This document shows, one piece after another, positions 1 to 11,289 of a stretch of 64,000 nt of DNA. Below the pieces are notes generated by a model. The model ran no database searches. It worked only from the letters and a program-made list of their open reading frames with translations, and had not been told where the DNA came from. The translations under genes and the position numbers were made by a program. The number at the start of each line of letters is the position of its first letter. Positions within the stretch are counted from its first letter, which is position 1. Source of the DNA: Agrypnia vestita (lineage: Eukaryota; Arthropoda; Insecta; Trichoptera; Phryganeidae); the NCBI GenBank assembly GCA_016648135.1, contig JADDOH010011057.1:56552-120551 (forward strand). The letters run 5' to 3'.

Positions 1-2758
1 CTCCCTGCTACATTTATTAATCAAAAAACGAATGATGTGTAACATTTAAAATCTCACAATTAAAAATATCAATTGACATAAATCAAGCGACAGAAATTAA
101 TCGAAATTTCAATTACGTCAAAATTGAAAAAAACTAAATACGGAAATATTTATTCGAATAAATATTTATTACAACTCACTTGTAATAACATATTGTAATA
201 ATATATATATATATTGCAACGGATGGACTCGGAGAGGCTCTTATCCCGCCCTCGGGGCTAGGAGTAGATCCTCCGAGGTCCGTTGTTCACCAGCTGGATT
301 CAGTCGGGGGTCGTGAGGTGCGTTCACTGGAAACCTGCTAGCCGCAAAGGGAGTTCGAGCAAGATGGATTCACACAATGAGCATAAATATTTGGTCTTAT
401 TACAATTTAATTTCAAAATAAAATGAAAATGAACAAAATGATAAAACAATGTTTTAGAAATAAAATAAGCGTTAAATACAACCGAGATGTGAATAAAATA
501 TTGCATTTTCAAACAATGTGTCAGAAAAAAAATAGGAGTTAAATGCAACTGAGATGTGAATAAAATATTATTGCGTTCCAAACAATGTTCTTAATATGAT
601 GTAAAAGCTGAAATTCTAGTCTTAATGCGTCAGATCCCCAGCGTTTGCAACAAAAATTTTTTTTTGAAAGACAGCCCAAGGCCTTGTTATTTGAGTAATT
701 TATAAGGCGAACTTGTCAATTTAAAGAAATTAAAATTAAATGATAAAAATGTTTTGTAAAAGAGGTTCAAGAGGATCAAGCGGCGAAACAAATCTAAATA
801 TTAAACGTGCGGACGAAGACTTGTTATAAACAACAAGATGGGGATGAACTGTATTACAATGTAGTAAGATTTGGGTAGAAACAAATTTTAGGAGCAAGTG
901 AGGTTATCGTAAGATTGTAATTTTTTTGCCATACGGGCCAAGCAAAGTATATGAAGAAAACTAATGATGAGGTAAAAGACCCAAAATGCTTCAAGCAGTA
1001 GTTGATTTATAATGTCTGACGTCACCCTTTTAAATCTTAAATAAAATCATATTAATTTAACATGACTAGAATGTCACAGCGGCAGCTGAGGCTTATGAAT
1101 CCTTTCTTTACAGATAATAAAATACGGGACATCTTGAAAAATAGGGAGTATCCAGTTGCAAGCAGTTGGTAATTTGGAAGATTGAACGATGCGGCAGAAT
1201 TTAAATGATGAGGTTACAAACAGCATTCCCAGACATTGCGAAGCTAAGATGTGGGTAGGCGTGCGAAGATACTGACTAGACGGAAGATTCTTCATTTGTC
1301 TTCAACCAACGTCCTTCAGGTCACAATTTAACATGAGAAAGATTCGTTTTTACTTGTGATTACGCCGTGATGTCCGGGATGGCAGCTCGAGTGTAGCGGA
1401 CGCCGACGTCGCCATCTTTCCATCTGGCTTTGCCGCGTCGATCTTGAGTTTTGCTGGCTCGTGTGGATGCGGTCCAGCGGGGATGAACGGGGTCCGAGGG
1501 TGTTGATCGGGTCGACAGGATTTATAGGGTCGCCTTGTGATTACGCCGTGATGTCCGAAACGGCCGCTCGAGTGTAGTCGGACGCCGCCGTCGCCATTTT
1601 GTCCATCTGTCCACAGGGTCGAATGGAATTGATAGGATCGCCCTGTGTTGCTAACCTAGAAATGGGCTAATTTTTATAATAAAATCTATTTAGCTACAAG
1701 GTAGGTTTTTTTATAAGTGAGCGGCTGTCGTACTCACTGAGGTAGTGAAAGAGAAAAAAATGGCATACATTTATATAATATCTATAGTATGATATAGATA
1801 GATATATATATATATATATTTGGTGCACTGTGAGCTGTCAATAAAGAATTTTGGCGATGTCAATAAAACAGTGTAGGTACTTCGTTACCGTGGCAGCTGT
1901 GATAATGTTATCAAAATATATTTGACATATTAAAGAATAAACTTTTAATGTCGTTTCCTTATTTACAAAGCAACACCAGAAGGTTTATTTTCTTTAATTA
2001 TGTCAATCTCTCCAAAGTTTGATAGAAACAAACTGATATTATACATTCATTAATATAGTACCAACCTCACGGAAAATGGGTTGACAATGGTTGCCACCAT
2101 CTGACGCTCAATGAAGTACCTTAGATTTTCACGGCCGTTCAGAATCTTCTGTGTATAGTTTTCTGGAATATTCTGCCGTGTGTATGTGACCTCTCGATTC
2201 AATGAAGTAGCTCGCGCGTCCCCGGCTTCTTGTTTCCTGTTAAAAATTTCCGCCCATTTTCACGAAATCACACAGAGTGCAAGAAAGCTAGAGGAAAGAT
2301 ATTACATATCAAGTATTGAAAATCCAAAATTGTTTATAATTAATTAAAAATAATAATTTTTATTTTATTTAGTTTCCATATACGTACGTAATTTATTTAA
2401 ATTCATTGATTAGCTCAATTTATCTATTACTGAATATTCCATTATCATTCTTTACAGTCCATATATTTTTGTTGAATTAAATTAAACATTTAATTGTGTA
2501 CTTTTAAAATATCTGTTATGTACTGAATTACGTACATTACTTTAATTATATTGCACTGTTAACTCCCTCTCTAAACAGTTTTGCTTTATAAGAAAGGTAC
2601 CACAACAACTTAACAACTTTAATATATTTCTCGTAATTCATATAACATTCTGTGATCAACTAGTACATATAATAACAATAAGAAAAAACTTTACGTAACT
2701 AATATACTCGATAAATTGTTGTGTCAGAATAACAACACTCTGATTTAATTTTTAACAG
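1..2758. other. AT-rich flank upstream of gene 1
   Basis: I see no convincing gene here. The stretch is AT-rich, with a GC-rich patch near 220-360 and a direct duplication at 1353-1645. Gene 1's repeat exon begins at 2759 with a 3' splice acceptor, so this stretch should be its intron, or contain the missing signal exon. I looked for a short ATG-led hydrophobic stretch ending at GTAAGT or GTGAGT, as in genes 2 and 3, and did not find one. The first exon may lie upstream of the window. Short AT/GATA microsatellites occur near 200 and 1796-1821. Confidence 0.5.
1353..1645. repeat. Direct duplication, about 181 bp period
   Basis: A block beginning CTTGTGATTACGCCGTGATG occurs at 1353 and again at 1534. 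Both copies are followed by matching GC-rich sequence that includes GCTCGAGTGTAG. The unit is much richer in GC than its surroundings. It is probably part of an unidentified interspersed element, and I see no open frame across it. Confidence 0.7.
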
Positions 2759-3370
2759 TATGCCGAGGCAGGTCCACCCGGTGATTGGCGAAATTATGCT
2801 GTAAGTGATGAGTCAATCGAAGCTTCAGAAGAGTATCCAAACGATGATTCAAATGAAGAGTCATACAAAAAACCTTGTTGTCATACCACAACATGCACTA
2901 CTAAAAAACCTTGCTGCCACACCACAACGTGCACTACTAAAAAACCGTGCTGCCATAAGAAAACCACGTGCACTACTAAAAAACCATGCTGCCATAAGAA
3001 AACCACGTGCACTACTAAAAAACCTTGCTGCCATAAGAAAACCACGTGCACTACTAAAAAACCTTGCTGCCACACCACAACGTGCACTACTAAAAAACCA
3101 TGCTGCCATAAGAAAACCACGTGCACTACTAAAAAACCTTGCTGCCACACCACAACGTGCACTACTAAAAAACCTTGCTGCCATAAGCACACCACAACGT
3201 GCACTACTAAAAAACCGTGCTGCCATAAGCACACCACAACGTGCACTACTAAAAAACCGTGCTGCCATAAGAAAACCACAACGTGCACTACACCATGCCC
3301 AATACGCCCATGGTCGCATGAGGATGACAGCTCCGGCAGCCCTGAAGAGGAATATGATGATGAAGAATAA
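2759..3370 (+). CDS. Gene 1, repeat exon: secreted Cys-Cys-His/Thr-Lys repeat protein (5' partial)
   Basis: This exon encodes 203 residues in a frame that contains no methionine, so it must be joined to an upstream first exon. It opens after the acceptor TTTTTAACAG and begins Tyr-Ala-Glu-Ala, like the repeat exon of gene 2. Residues 1-37 are acidic (Asp/Glu/Ser-rich). Then come 11 near-identical units built on Lys-Pro-Cys-Cys-His followed by two to five Lys/His/Thr residues and Cys-Thr-Thr-Lys-Lys-Pro. The last 20 or so residues are acidic again and end Asp-Asp-Glu-Glu before TAA. Each unit carries three cysteines and one histidine, so dense disulfide bonding or metal binding is possible. The Thr runs could be O-glycosylated. 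I infer an extracellular structural, silk-coat or glue role from composition and kinship with gene 2. The signal exon is not visible in the window. Two long minus-strand frames over the same repeats are by-products of the repeat. Confidence 0.8.
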   Translation, partial: YAEAGPPGDWRNYAVSDESIEASEEYPNDDSNEESYKKPCCHTTTCTTKKPCCHTTTCTTKKPCCHKKTTCTTKKPCCHKKTTCTTKKPCCHKKTTCTTKKPCCHTTTCTTKKPCCHKKTTCTTKKPCCHTTTCTTKKPCCHKHTTTCTTKKPCCHKHTTTCTTKKPCCHKKTTTCTTPCPIRPWSHEDDSSGSPEEEYDDEE

Positions 3371-3465
3371 AAAAAGTAATTGACATGGTCTTCTCTATAA
3401 ATTTTAAATTTTCTGGTCGTCAGGTGTAATGCATAAACATTTTAATGGATGTATTTCTGAAAAGT

Positions 3466-3471
3466 AATAAA
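3466..3471 (+). other. Poly(A) signal of gene 1
   Basis: AATAAA lies about 95 nt past the TAA stop of the gene 1 repeat exon, a normal distance for a 3' UTR. Confidence 0.55.
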
Positions 3472-6400
3472 TTATTTTGTTAATATGTACATAGACATCA
3501 ATTTTTCGATCATACCCAAACTTCCACTTTCCAATGTATAGGAGTTCCAGATAACGATAAAAATGTTATGTTTTCTAATTTTTTTTAAATTTTCAAAAAA
3601 CTTCTGTAGTTCTGTAATTTATTTTAAAATCTATCTAAACAATATTTAAAAATAAAACGGATTTAAAAAAATGGTTGAATAGTAGAAGTTAAGTAACAAA
3701 AAATTACCAAAAAGTTATTATAAATATTAAATTATTACAAAAATTTGGCCGAAAAAAATCAGTTTTTAAAGCCATGTAGCAAAACCTCGGTAGCGAGAGC
3801 TGACTTTTGAAAAATTTCGGTAGCAAAAGCTCAGATGCTTTTTAAACATTTTTTATTTTAGTTATTTTCTTTTAGCACATTTAGAGTAGATTTTTTATTG
3901 TCACGAAATGCGAGACCATGAATTAAGTTAACGATACGACTTTTAATTTAATTAGCTGGAATTAAATTAATTAGAGAGGTCCTGGCTACGCCAGGAGGCG
4001 GAGGTACTCGAATTCGCACCTCGTGCTCTCAGGCTGTATCGCTATTCTTTCAATCAGTCACTTAGAGGGTGGGACGGGGAGACAAAATAAAAAAATTATA
4101 TAACAAAAATAATTATATTCCTAGAAATCAAACCTTAACCTACGGACACACAAAATAAATCAATAAAAGAAAATTATACAGAAGTAGCTTATGGTACAAT
4201 TACACGTGACATCATATATTATCTATAGGGGCACAATGAATATACAAACAACAACAAAAATTAATCTTATTACTACCTTAAATCTCCCGTCTTCTCTTCG
4301 TCGTCTTATTTCAGCCACGCGTGGTGCGATGATGGCCACGTCTTCCACGTTCCCGTCTTCTGTGCCGGCACTGGCGGCCTGGTAATCGCCCTGATAGCCG
4401 GATCCACTGATCCTATCGTCTTCTTCTAGACCTGTCTATAACAGCGGTAGTATCAAGCTACTCAATCCACCTGATGCCGCTGTTGATAGACTTCTAGGTC
4501 CTCGTTCGAGGGGTCCACTGGACGGTCGCTCTGACCGGTCCTGACCGTTGCCTCTGGAGACACTTCCCTGTCTTCCGCGGAGCTCCTCTGCATAGTCAAC
4601 TCAACTGTCGCACTGACACGTTGAATTCCACTACTTCTGTTCTACCACACGGCCAGTAGGCATCTCGTCACTCTCGTCTGCGGAGCACTTCGACCCTCAC
4701 TGGTCCACTCTCAGCCGTCGTGACTCACTCCTTTCTCCGGGCTTCAACTGTCACACCTTCTCTCCGGGTTTCAACTCACACTGTGGGAGGGGCCAGCCGT
4801 CTCTTATATAGAGTCTTGGCGGCTGTGGGCCTGCCTCTCCACGTCTAGCGAATCCCTTATTGGATAGGTCTAATTTTTGACTACACCCCCCCTAATATTT
4901 ATTTTACTATTAATTAACTAAAAAAATAAACACCTTAATATTAGTACAACTGATAAAAACAATACATACAATTAATTACATAAATATATTCGACTAAATT
5001 GTACTAGAAATATTTATTTATTTTATTTAATAATCTATTTAACTAATTACCTTAAAATTTAGTACAACTGGTAAAAACAATTATTTTATCACTATACAAA
5101 ATCTTAGCACTTAGTAGGTACCTAACCCCTTTTTATTAATATAGCTAACATATATTTACATTCAAATTATAAAGTACATCTCTATCTATACATTTACCTT
5201 AATCTATACATTCTACATTACATTAAAGTCCAATAAAAAAACACACAGTAAGAAGTAGGTATATTCACTTCCCTGTCAAAATATAATCGTCAAAATCACA
5301 AGGTAATAATCATATATTATACATCAGTCTTAACTACCTATTAAGGAACATTTAATTATCGATAATCTTAATATAATATTGATATTTACAAGACAATATC
5401 TCCCTCATTCTAGAGTAGGTCCTGGCTACTTGTAATAATGGGTGGTTTGAAATTCAACGGATGTGACTTGACAGCGATAGCTAAAAGAGATCTATGGAAT
5501 TTTTTCTACATGTCCTTATTTTTCTATTATATAACATTACAGACAGTTTTTCGGTCGTCGTAATTAATGTGTTTCTATCCTAAGACAATCGGCCAGTACC
5601 CGGAAAAGTTGCGGTAGACCATGTAACCTGTCAATTCTTCGTAATATATTTCTTCCTTATAGAGACAATGGCGGACCTTCCTAACATAATGTATTTATTA
5701 CCCAGAACTTATTCGTTAAAAATCATGTTCAATATTTCTTTATGAACGAACGGTCGTTTCAACCAACGCAGCTAACACGTGTCCGGCCCACACAATGAGG
5801 GTGTTTTTATGACAAGAGAGAATTTTAAATGGATTGACCCTTGGCTCCCGTATCTCTTACAACAAAAACAAACGACCACCCCGTCGTCGGGAATAATTAC
5901 GATCGAAATTGGCGCGTTTTCCACAATAAAATTAATATAAAAGTTGTTAAAATTAAATTTTAGTATGTAATGAAATGCGTGCCAGAAGCTGCCAAAGAGA
6001 GTATAATGTGTATATTTTATATGTTAACTGTGTGTAACTGTCAAAATTTTATTCACTTGATGTTAGTGTTCCAGTAATATACATAATGTATTGTCGACCA
6101 CCTTAAAGCGAGTACCAAGCGTAAGGATTCTGAATTCAAAGGCCGACAAATGATTGGCTATATGTTGTTGTCGATTTTTGACTGCGTTCAGCTGCATTTG
6201 ACAGATTGCCATCAGTTTGGAAATGCCCGCTGGTAAAACCTTGTAATTACTATTCGATTCATCAGATTTTTAATAATGGAGACGACAACATCAATTGAGA
6301 AATTTCAGGGGAAGCCGCTATTATCATGGTAATGTATACTTTTACATTTGAATATATAGTTTTTACTTTAATATCAATTTAATACGTAGTTTTTAATATA

Positions 6401-6587
6401 TGCCAAAGAAGTATAACTTCTAACGCGTGTATAAAAGTACACATACCCACTTTTTTGTATAAATACAAATAAGTGTTATTGAAAAAATAAAATATTATAG
6501 GAACAGCGCCCAAGATATTTTTAATTTAATTAATTATTTGTATTTTATTTTTATTACATAATCAACAACTTATATATATACATAATT
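3472..6587. other. Intergenic, AT-rich
   Basis: No gene is seen. Apart from the GC-rich repeat element at 4270-4880 this is AT-rich sequence with stop codons in all frames. The phrase GGTCCTGGCTAC occurs at about 3978 and again near 5418. It may mark the ends of a larger old insertion around the GC-rich element, but I could not establish terminal repeats. Confidence 0.5.
4270..4880 (-). repeat. GC-rich interspersed element with TATA box, copy 1 (minus)
   Basis: On the minus strand a TATATAAG box near 4802-4809 is followed by a GC-rich, purine-rich stretch with no long frame. That stretch includes a phrase like CAGCGGCATCAGGTGGATTG and a GGCTATCAGGGCGATTACC near-palindrome. The same succession, in the opposite orientation, is present at 41275-41960. 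A TATA-driven, noncoding, repeated unit suggests an LTR/5' leader of a retroelement or a repeated noncoding transcript. The class is not resolved. Confidence 0.55.
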
Positions 6588-7105
6588 TCATTTATTTATT
6601 TCTTAATAAATATTACGGGACTCGCTTCCATAAATAAATGAAAAATATAAATAACATATATACTTAATTTGCAGTTTAACAAAGAATACTTCCATTATTC
6701 GGAAATCGACTAGCGGGAAGACGTCAAAGCTTCGTTTGATATTCTCGCAACAATCGATTACTCTCCTAATAAAAAATGAAATAATATAAATAAGTGAATC
6801 AAATATTGACGACTTATTAAGTGGCTGGGATAGTGAAATTGGTATCACGTTGTCACAAAGGTCCGTGGTTCGAATCCAGGTTCCAGCATTTAATTTTTCA
6901 GTTTTATCATTTGATATTTGTGTGTTTTTCTTAATTTCATTTATTTATTTCTTAATAAATATTACGGGACTCGCTTCCATAAATAAATGAAAAATATATC
7001 AGTTTTATCATTTGATATTTGTGTGTTTCTCTTAATTTCATTTATTTATCTATTAATAAATATTACGGGACTCGCTTCCATAAATATGAAAAATATAAAT
7101 AACAT
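6588..7105. repeat. Three-copy repeat with conserved ACGGGACTCGC core
   Basis: A roughly 65 bp phrase containing AATATTACGGGACTCGCTTC recurs at about 6588, 6935 and 7035. Copies 2 and 3 are tandem, about 100 bp apart, with a shared TTTTATCATTTGATATTTG spacer. A tRNA-like sequence sits between copies 1 and 2, so the block may be a rearranged SINE or a small satellite. Confidence 0.65.
6824..6888 (+). pseudogene. tRNA-like sequence, probably SINE head or tRNA pseudogene
   Basis: The ends GCTGGGA and TTCCAGC pair over seven positions. A D-arm-like GTGA...TCAC with the A-box phrase TAGTGAAATTGG and a B box GGTTCGAATCC are present. The anticodon arm is too short to fold (about 15 nt between the D arm and the T arm), and the T stem has a mismatch. 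It is therefore unlikely to be a working tRNA. Confidence 0.55.
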
Positions 7106-7163
7106 ATGTATATATATATGTATATATATATATATATGTATATATTATATATATAGATATAAT

Positions 7164-7368
7164 GTTAGTTCTAACTGACTTTGGGGTACCCGCGTCAAAT
7201 TCTGGTCGTCAGGACCTCGTCTGCCGACGTTTCGAACAGATCTCAATGTCATCTTCAGGCGCATTGTCCGGCCCAAACGTTGTAGCTCTTTTGGAGAAGC
7301 AGCTCATCGCCAACTGGTCCTGACGCCAGAATTTGCGCGGGTTACCCCCAAATTAGTTAGAAACTAAC
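7164..7368. mobile_element. MITE-like element with about 50 bp inverted ends
   Basis: The left end GTTAGTTCTAACTGACTTTG is mirrored on the right by ACTAACTAATTTGG in the reverse complement. The match continues through the phrases ACCCGCG, AAATTCTGG and GTCAGGACC on both arms, with a few indels. The core is unrelated single-copy sequence without a frame. AT microsatellites flank both sides, so the target duplication cannot be read. Confidence 0.7.
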
Positions 7369-7593
7369 ATATTTTAACCCGTGAAGCCTTAGTGTTTTTA
7401 ACATATATAATATGTTATATATTCTATAATATATATATATATATAGATATATGAATATTGGTGGTTTTGAATTTGACTTGAATATATAATTTCTTCTTCA
7501 GTGGGCTTCCCCATTTAATGTTCGAGCCTCTGAGTTAGCCTGCGATGTCTTTGACCATTTTCCTTCCTCCAGCCCTTTTTTCTATATGCCCGC

Positions 7594-7680
7594 AATTTGT
7601 ATATATATATATATATATATATTATATACATATATCTATATATATATATATATATAAATATATATATATGTATATAATAT
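7594..7680. repeat. AT/ATAT microsatellite
   Basis: A long run of alternating TA with occasional CATA and GTATA interruptions. Similar tracts lie at about 7105-7160 and 7430-7455. Confidence 0.9.
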
Positions 7681-8398
7681 AAGTTATTTAGTAAATTTAA
7701 AATTAATGGCAATAAATCTGATGATCTTTCGATATTTTACGAGATAGAGCCAAATCATTTGAAAACGAGTGTTACTTCAATTACACCTCTAAATAGAGGA
7801 GTCTGTAGTACGTAACCCCATAACGTTCTGGTTATTTATTAAATCAAAATGTATATCATTCAACCTGCCAAGTAATATGACATACGGTCATATCAGGTTC
7901 TGACATATGTAATTATTTTTCAGATTATTTTTATTCTACGATTTCCAATCCCGCTTCACGTACTCAAAATACGAATTTTCTCACCGTTTGTTTTATTTCA
8001 TCAATAGAAGTCAGTAAATTCAACATAAAACATCAATTTAAGCATCTTGATATAAATAAATCTGCTGGACCTGATCAAATACCGCCAATATATTTAATTA
8101 AATGTGCTGATATAATCGCTATGCCTCTATTTTATTTAAAACTTCTATTAAGAATGGATTTGTGCCAGATATCTAGAAATCGGCATTTATTACGCCGATT
8201 CATAAAAAAGGCTTGAAATCAGACGTCGCAAATTATAGGCCTGTTTCTATTGTGCACAATTGCTAAGGTTTTCGTGAAGATTATATATGATCAAGTCTAT
8301 GCAACTCTTCATCACTCGATTCATCCAGATCAACACGTATTCGTCAAAGGGAAGTCAACCGTCTCCAATATAATCCTTTTTAATTACTCTCTAACTGA

Positions 8399-9748
8399 GC
8401 CCTTGCCCGGAATAACGTTGTATCCAACAATACTCTCATTCCGAGAAAAATTGAAAAAATGAAACCAGTTACAATTTATTACATTTTATATTTTAAATAT
8501 AACAAACATATAATTCTTAACTAATCTCAATATAAAATAGGTGGAAAAGTCAATTAAATTTGAATATATTGTAAAAAAACATGCTGAATCAGTGGAAAAA
8601 CGTTGTAGGTATATGAAATTTTCACAAACAACGTTATTCCGCAAAATGGATTTTTTTATTCTGCTTTACTTGATAATGCCTTTTAAAAGCAGCATGTGCT
8701 CATCTAACATGAATTCACAAATGTCATTGAGGTCCTTGAGCTTAACAGTCTTATTGGCAGTAGATTGGAATACATTGAAGTTAGTTCCAGGCTCCCTAAC
8801 TGCATGATTTTTTTCCAAACGGTAGCCAATCTTGCCCTCCTTCCACAAATAGTTGGTAGAAAGCTATAGGAGGTCCATGATTCTAATTCTTTGAGGAAGG
8901 TTTGAGCTCTGATTGTGATGAGATCATTAGTAGGTAAAGAGCTTTTACGGAACGATAAGTCTCTCGTACATACTATTACATATCTCCGTCTGTTTGCTGA
9001 ATATGGCGTCGGACATTCAATTTTTTAATACACAAGACGAGATGATTACTTTTTTCATTGTAATTCAGTAACCTGAATACTGATTAAATATTTATCTTGA
9101 TATTAAAATGGAGAAAACATCCCGGATTTAAACATTTTTGGCACAAACTCGACCCTGCGAAAAAGAATGAGGAATTAAATAAACTTTTTGTATCGGTGTT
9201 ATATTAAGTTACGATATAAAGAGCACTATAAAGCCAGCATTATTATCAAAAAGCATTTCAAATATCAATATGGATAAATCAATTGAGTAAAATCGGTTAA
9301 CGTTCGACAAAATAATATTGTCACATATGAAATCACAATATCAATCAGAACTGCCAAATCGTATACAACGTTATTCCACAAACATGTTCTGGCGGGTCAA
9401 TTGCAGGTTTGATAATATTTTTTCTGGATAAAAACTCCTTTCCTGCATCCTTCAACTTATTGGCTTTGATATCTTTCCAATTTAGAACATTAGATGTTCG
9501 TTTTCTCCCTTTATTCATGTGAATTAAACCACGCTCCACGATATTGACGCTCGGCGACGCCATTTTGAGAAACACTATACAACGTTATTCCACAAACCAA
9601 TAACTTTAAAATGCAGCCAGAAGCTTAAATATTTTTTTCTTGACATATTATTTACCTTAAACGATGCATAATAACATACCTAACATAACTCCATCAATAA
9701 CTCAAAATTGACAATTGTGTTGGATACAACGTTTTTCCGGGCAAGGGC
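8399..9748. mobile_element. TIR DNA transposon (1.35 kb) inserted in the LINE
   Basis: The ends are inverted repeats of about 31 bp. The left end begins GCCCTTGCCCGGAATAACG, and the right end finishes CGTTTTTCCGGGCAAGGGC. The flanking 8-mers CTAACTGA (8391-8398) and TCAACTGA (9749-9756) match at six of eight positions. Removing the element and one flank rejoins the LINE reading frame, which fixes the boundaries. An 8-bp duplication fits hAT, P or Merlin elements, but the terminal bases do not decide between them. No transposase was recognised; short minus-strand frames at 8666-8848 and 9345-9575 remain unassigned. The TIR core ACAACGTTATTCC recurs inside, near 8623, 9364 and 9580. Confidence 0.8.
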
Positions 9749-10352
9749 TCAACTGATAAAATGGATAATGGACTTCAAACAGATGTGATCTATACTGATT
9801 ATAGTAAAGCGTTTGATAGAATAGATCATCATTGGTTGATTAATAAGCTCTTCCTGGCCGGAATACGTGGCGACTTGCTAAGGTGGTTTGCATCCTACAT
9901 GGATAATAGAACTCAGTCTGTGGTAGTAAGCAACTACATGTCGAGTTGGGTTGCAGTTCCCAGCGGAGTACCCCAGGGATCACTGCTGGGGCCATTGGTG
10001 TTAACAATCTTCATTTCCGATATTCACGATTGCTTTTGTCACTCTAGGGTCCTAATTTTTGCCAACGACATGAAAATTTTTAAACCAATTTCTAGTATTT
10101 ACGATTCGTTAAATTTACAAGATGATTTGCTACGGTTAGATAATTATTGTAAATTAAATAAACTTGACTTGAATCCCTCAAAATGTTCTTATGTAGTTTT
10201 CGCACGCAAAAATAATAAAATATCATTTAACTAAATACTCAAAGGAGAACAATTAGATAGAGCTACATCAATCAGAGATTTAGGGATGATCAATGATACC
10301 AAATTATTATACGATAACATATCGATTCTATTATAAGTAAGGCTTATAGGGC

Positions 10353-10820
10353 TGTGGTGGAGCCAGACCTGCCTGGACTCTAGCCCCTCGAGCGTGTAAA
10401 ACGGACCAATCGCGCTCGAGGGATACTGCCCAATGAGAAGCCCGAGGCGCCGACAAAGTACCAAACTCATTCTCTCATCGACCGTCGCCCGCAATACCAC
10501 GCTTAAACTCACGCTCCGTATATTGTTGTATACGCATTCTCCAACATGTAAAGTTTTGTGACTGCAATAAATCATCGAGTTAATTGTGAGTACATATTTC
10601 TATTCATCCTGTATCACATCCCGCCTTACATACACCTTCACACACATTCACACACACGCCTTCAGCGTTCACTCTACATGCATCAGACTGATTGTGCATT
10701 TTGGCAGAGGTGCACAGTCACACTGCATCCTTAGTGAATACACGCACATTACGTTAAATCATATCCGCCACATTGGTGATACCGATTTGATTTATAGTTA
10801 CAAAACAACCATGTGCTACA
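10353..10820 (+). mobile_element. Probable solo LTR inserted in the LINE
   Basis: The block opens TGTGGTGGAGCC and ends TGCTACA (TG...CA ends, 468 bp). It is flanked by GGGC on the left and GGGT on the right, resembling a 4-bp target duplication. LINE coding sequence resumes directly on each side (Ser-Lys-Ala-Tyr-Arg before, Leu-Gly-Phe-Ile-Leu after). An AATAAA lies near 10566 in the middle, as expected of an LTR R region. There is no internal retroelement sequence, so this looks like a recombined solo LTR. The family is not identified. Confidence 0.6.
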
Positions 10821-11289
10821 GGGTTTTAGGTTTTATCTTGAGAATATCTAAAGATTTTAAGTGTGTAAAGACATTGATAGTACTTTACTGCACTTTTGTC
10901 AGAGGCAACCTTGAGTACGAATCCCAAGTATGGAAACTACAGTAACTATGTAAATCGCTCGGAACACATTAAAAACATTTATTCGCTTTCTCTACTTCAA
11001 ATTTAATTGCGTATCTGATGATTATGTAGTTTATGCAAAAAATATCACATCCTACCATTATACAAACGTCGGGAAATGGGTGATTTGATGTACATACTAA
11101 AAATTGTATCGGGCGACGTTGACTGTCCTGAACTATTAAATAGACTAAAATTCCATGTTCCCTGTAGGTCTCGTAGATACAACCCAGCATTTTACTTCAT
11201 CCAACTATCGTTGTAATTCATATCAACTACAAACATAGAAAGTCAAGTCGTAGAAAATCAAGACCAGTATATAAACATTAATTGAATCA

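Larger units (their letters stand above)
7930..11230 (+). pseudogene. Dead Jockey-type LINE reverse transcriptase, interrupted twice
   Basis: Scattered plus-strand frames give the order expected of a non-LTR reverse transcriptase. An Asn-Lys-Ser-Ala-Gly-Pro-Asp palm motif lies near 8060. It is followed by a degraded Asn-Tyr-Arg-Pro-Val-Ser-Ile motif near 8230, a Tyr-Ser-Lys-Ala-Phe-Asp box near 9803, and Gly-Val-Pro-Gln-Gly-Ser near 9966. The catalytic loop near 10060 reads Phe-Ala-Asn-Asp instead of Phe-Ala-Asp-Asp, and the C-terminal thumb region lies near 10820-10940. Several in-frame stops and the Asp to Asn change mean it is inactive. A TIR transposon (8399-9748) and a probable solo LTR (10353-10820) split it. 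The copy ends near 11230 in an AATAA-rich tail. Confidence 0.8.

Noticed and set aside
2861..3319. Minus-strand frames of 152 and 135 codons over gene 1
   Set aside because: Shadow frames of the Cys-Cys-His repeat.
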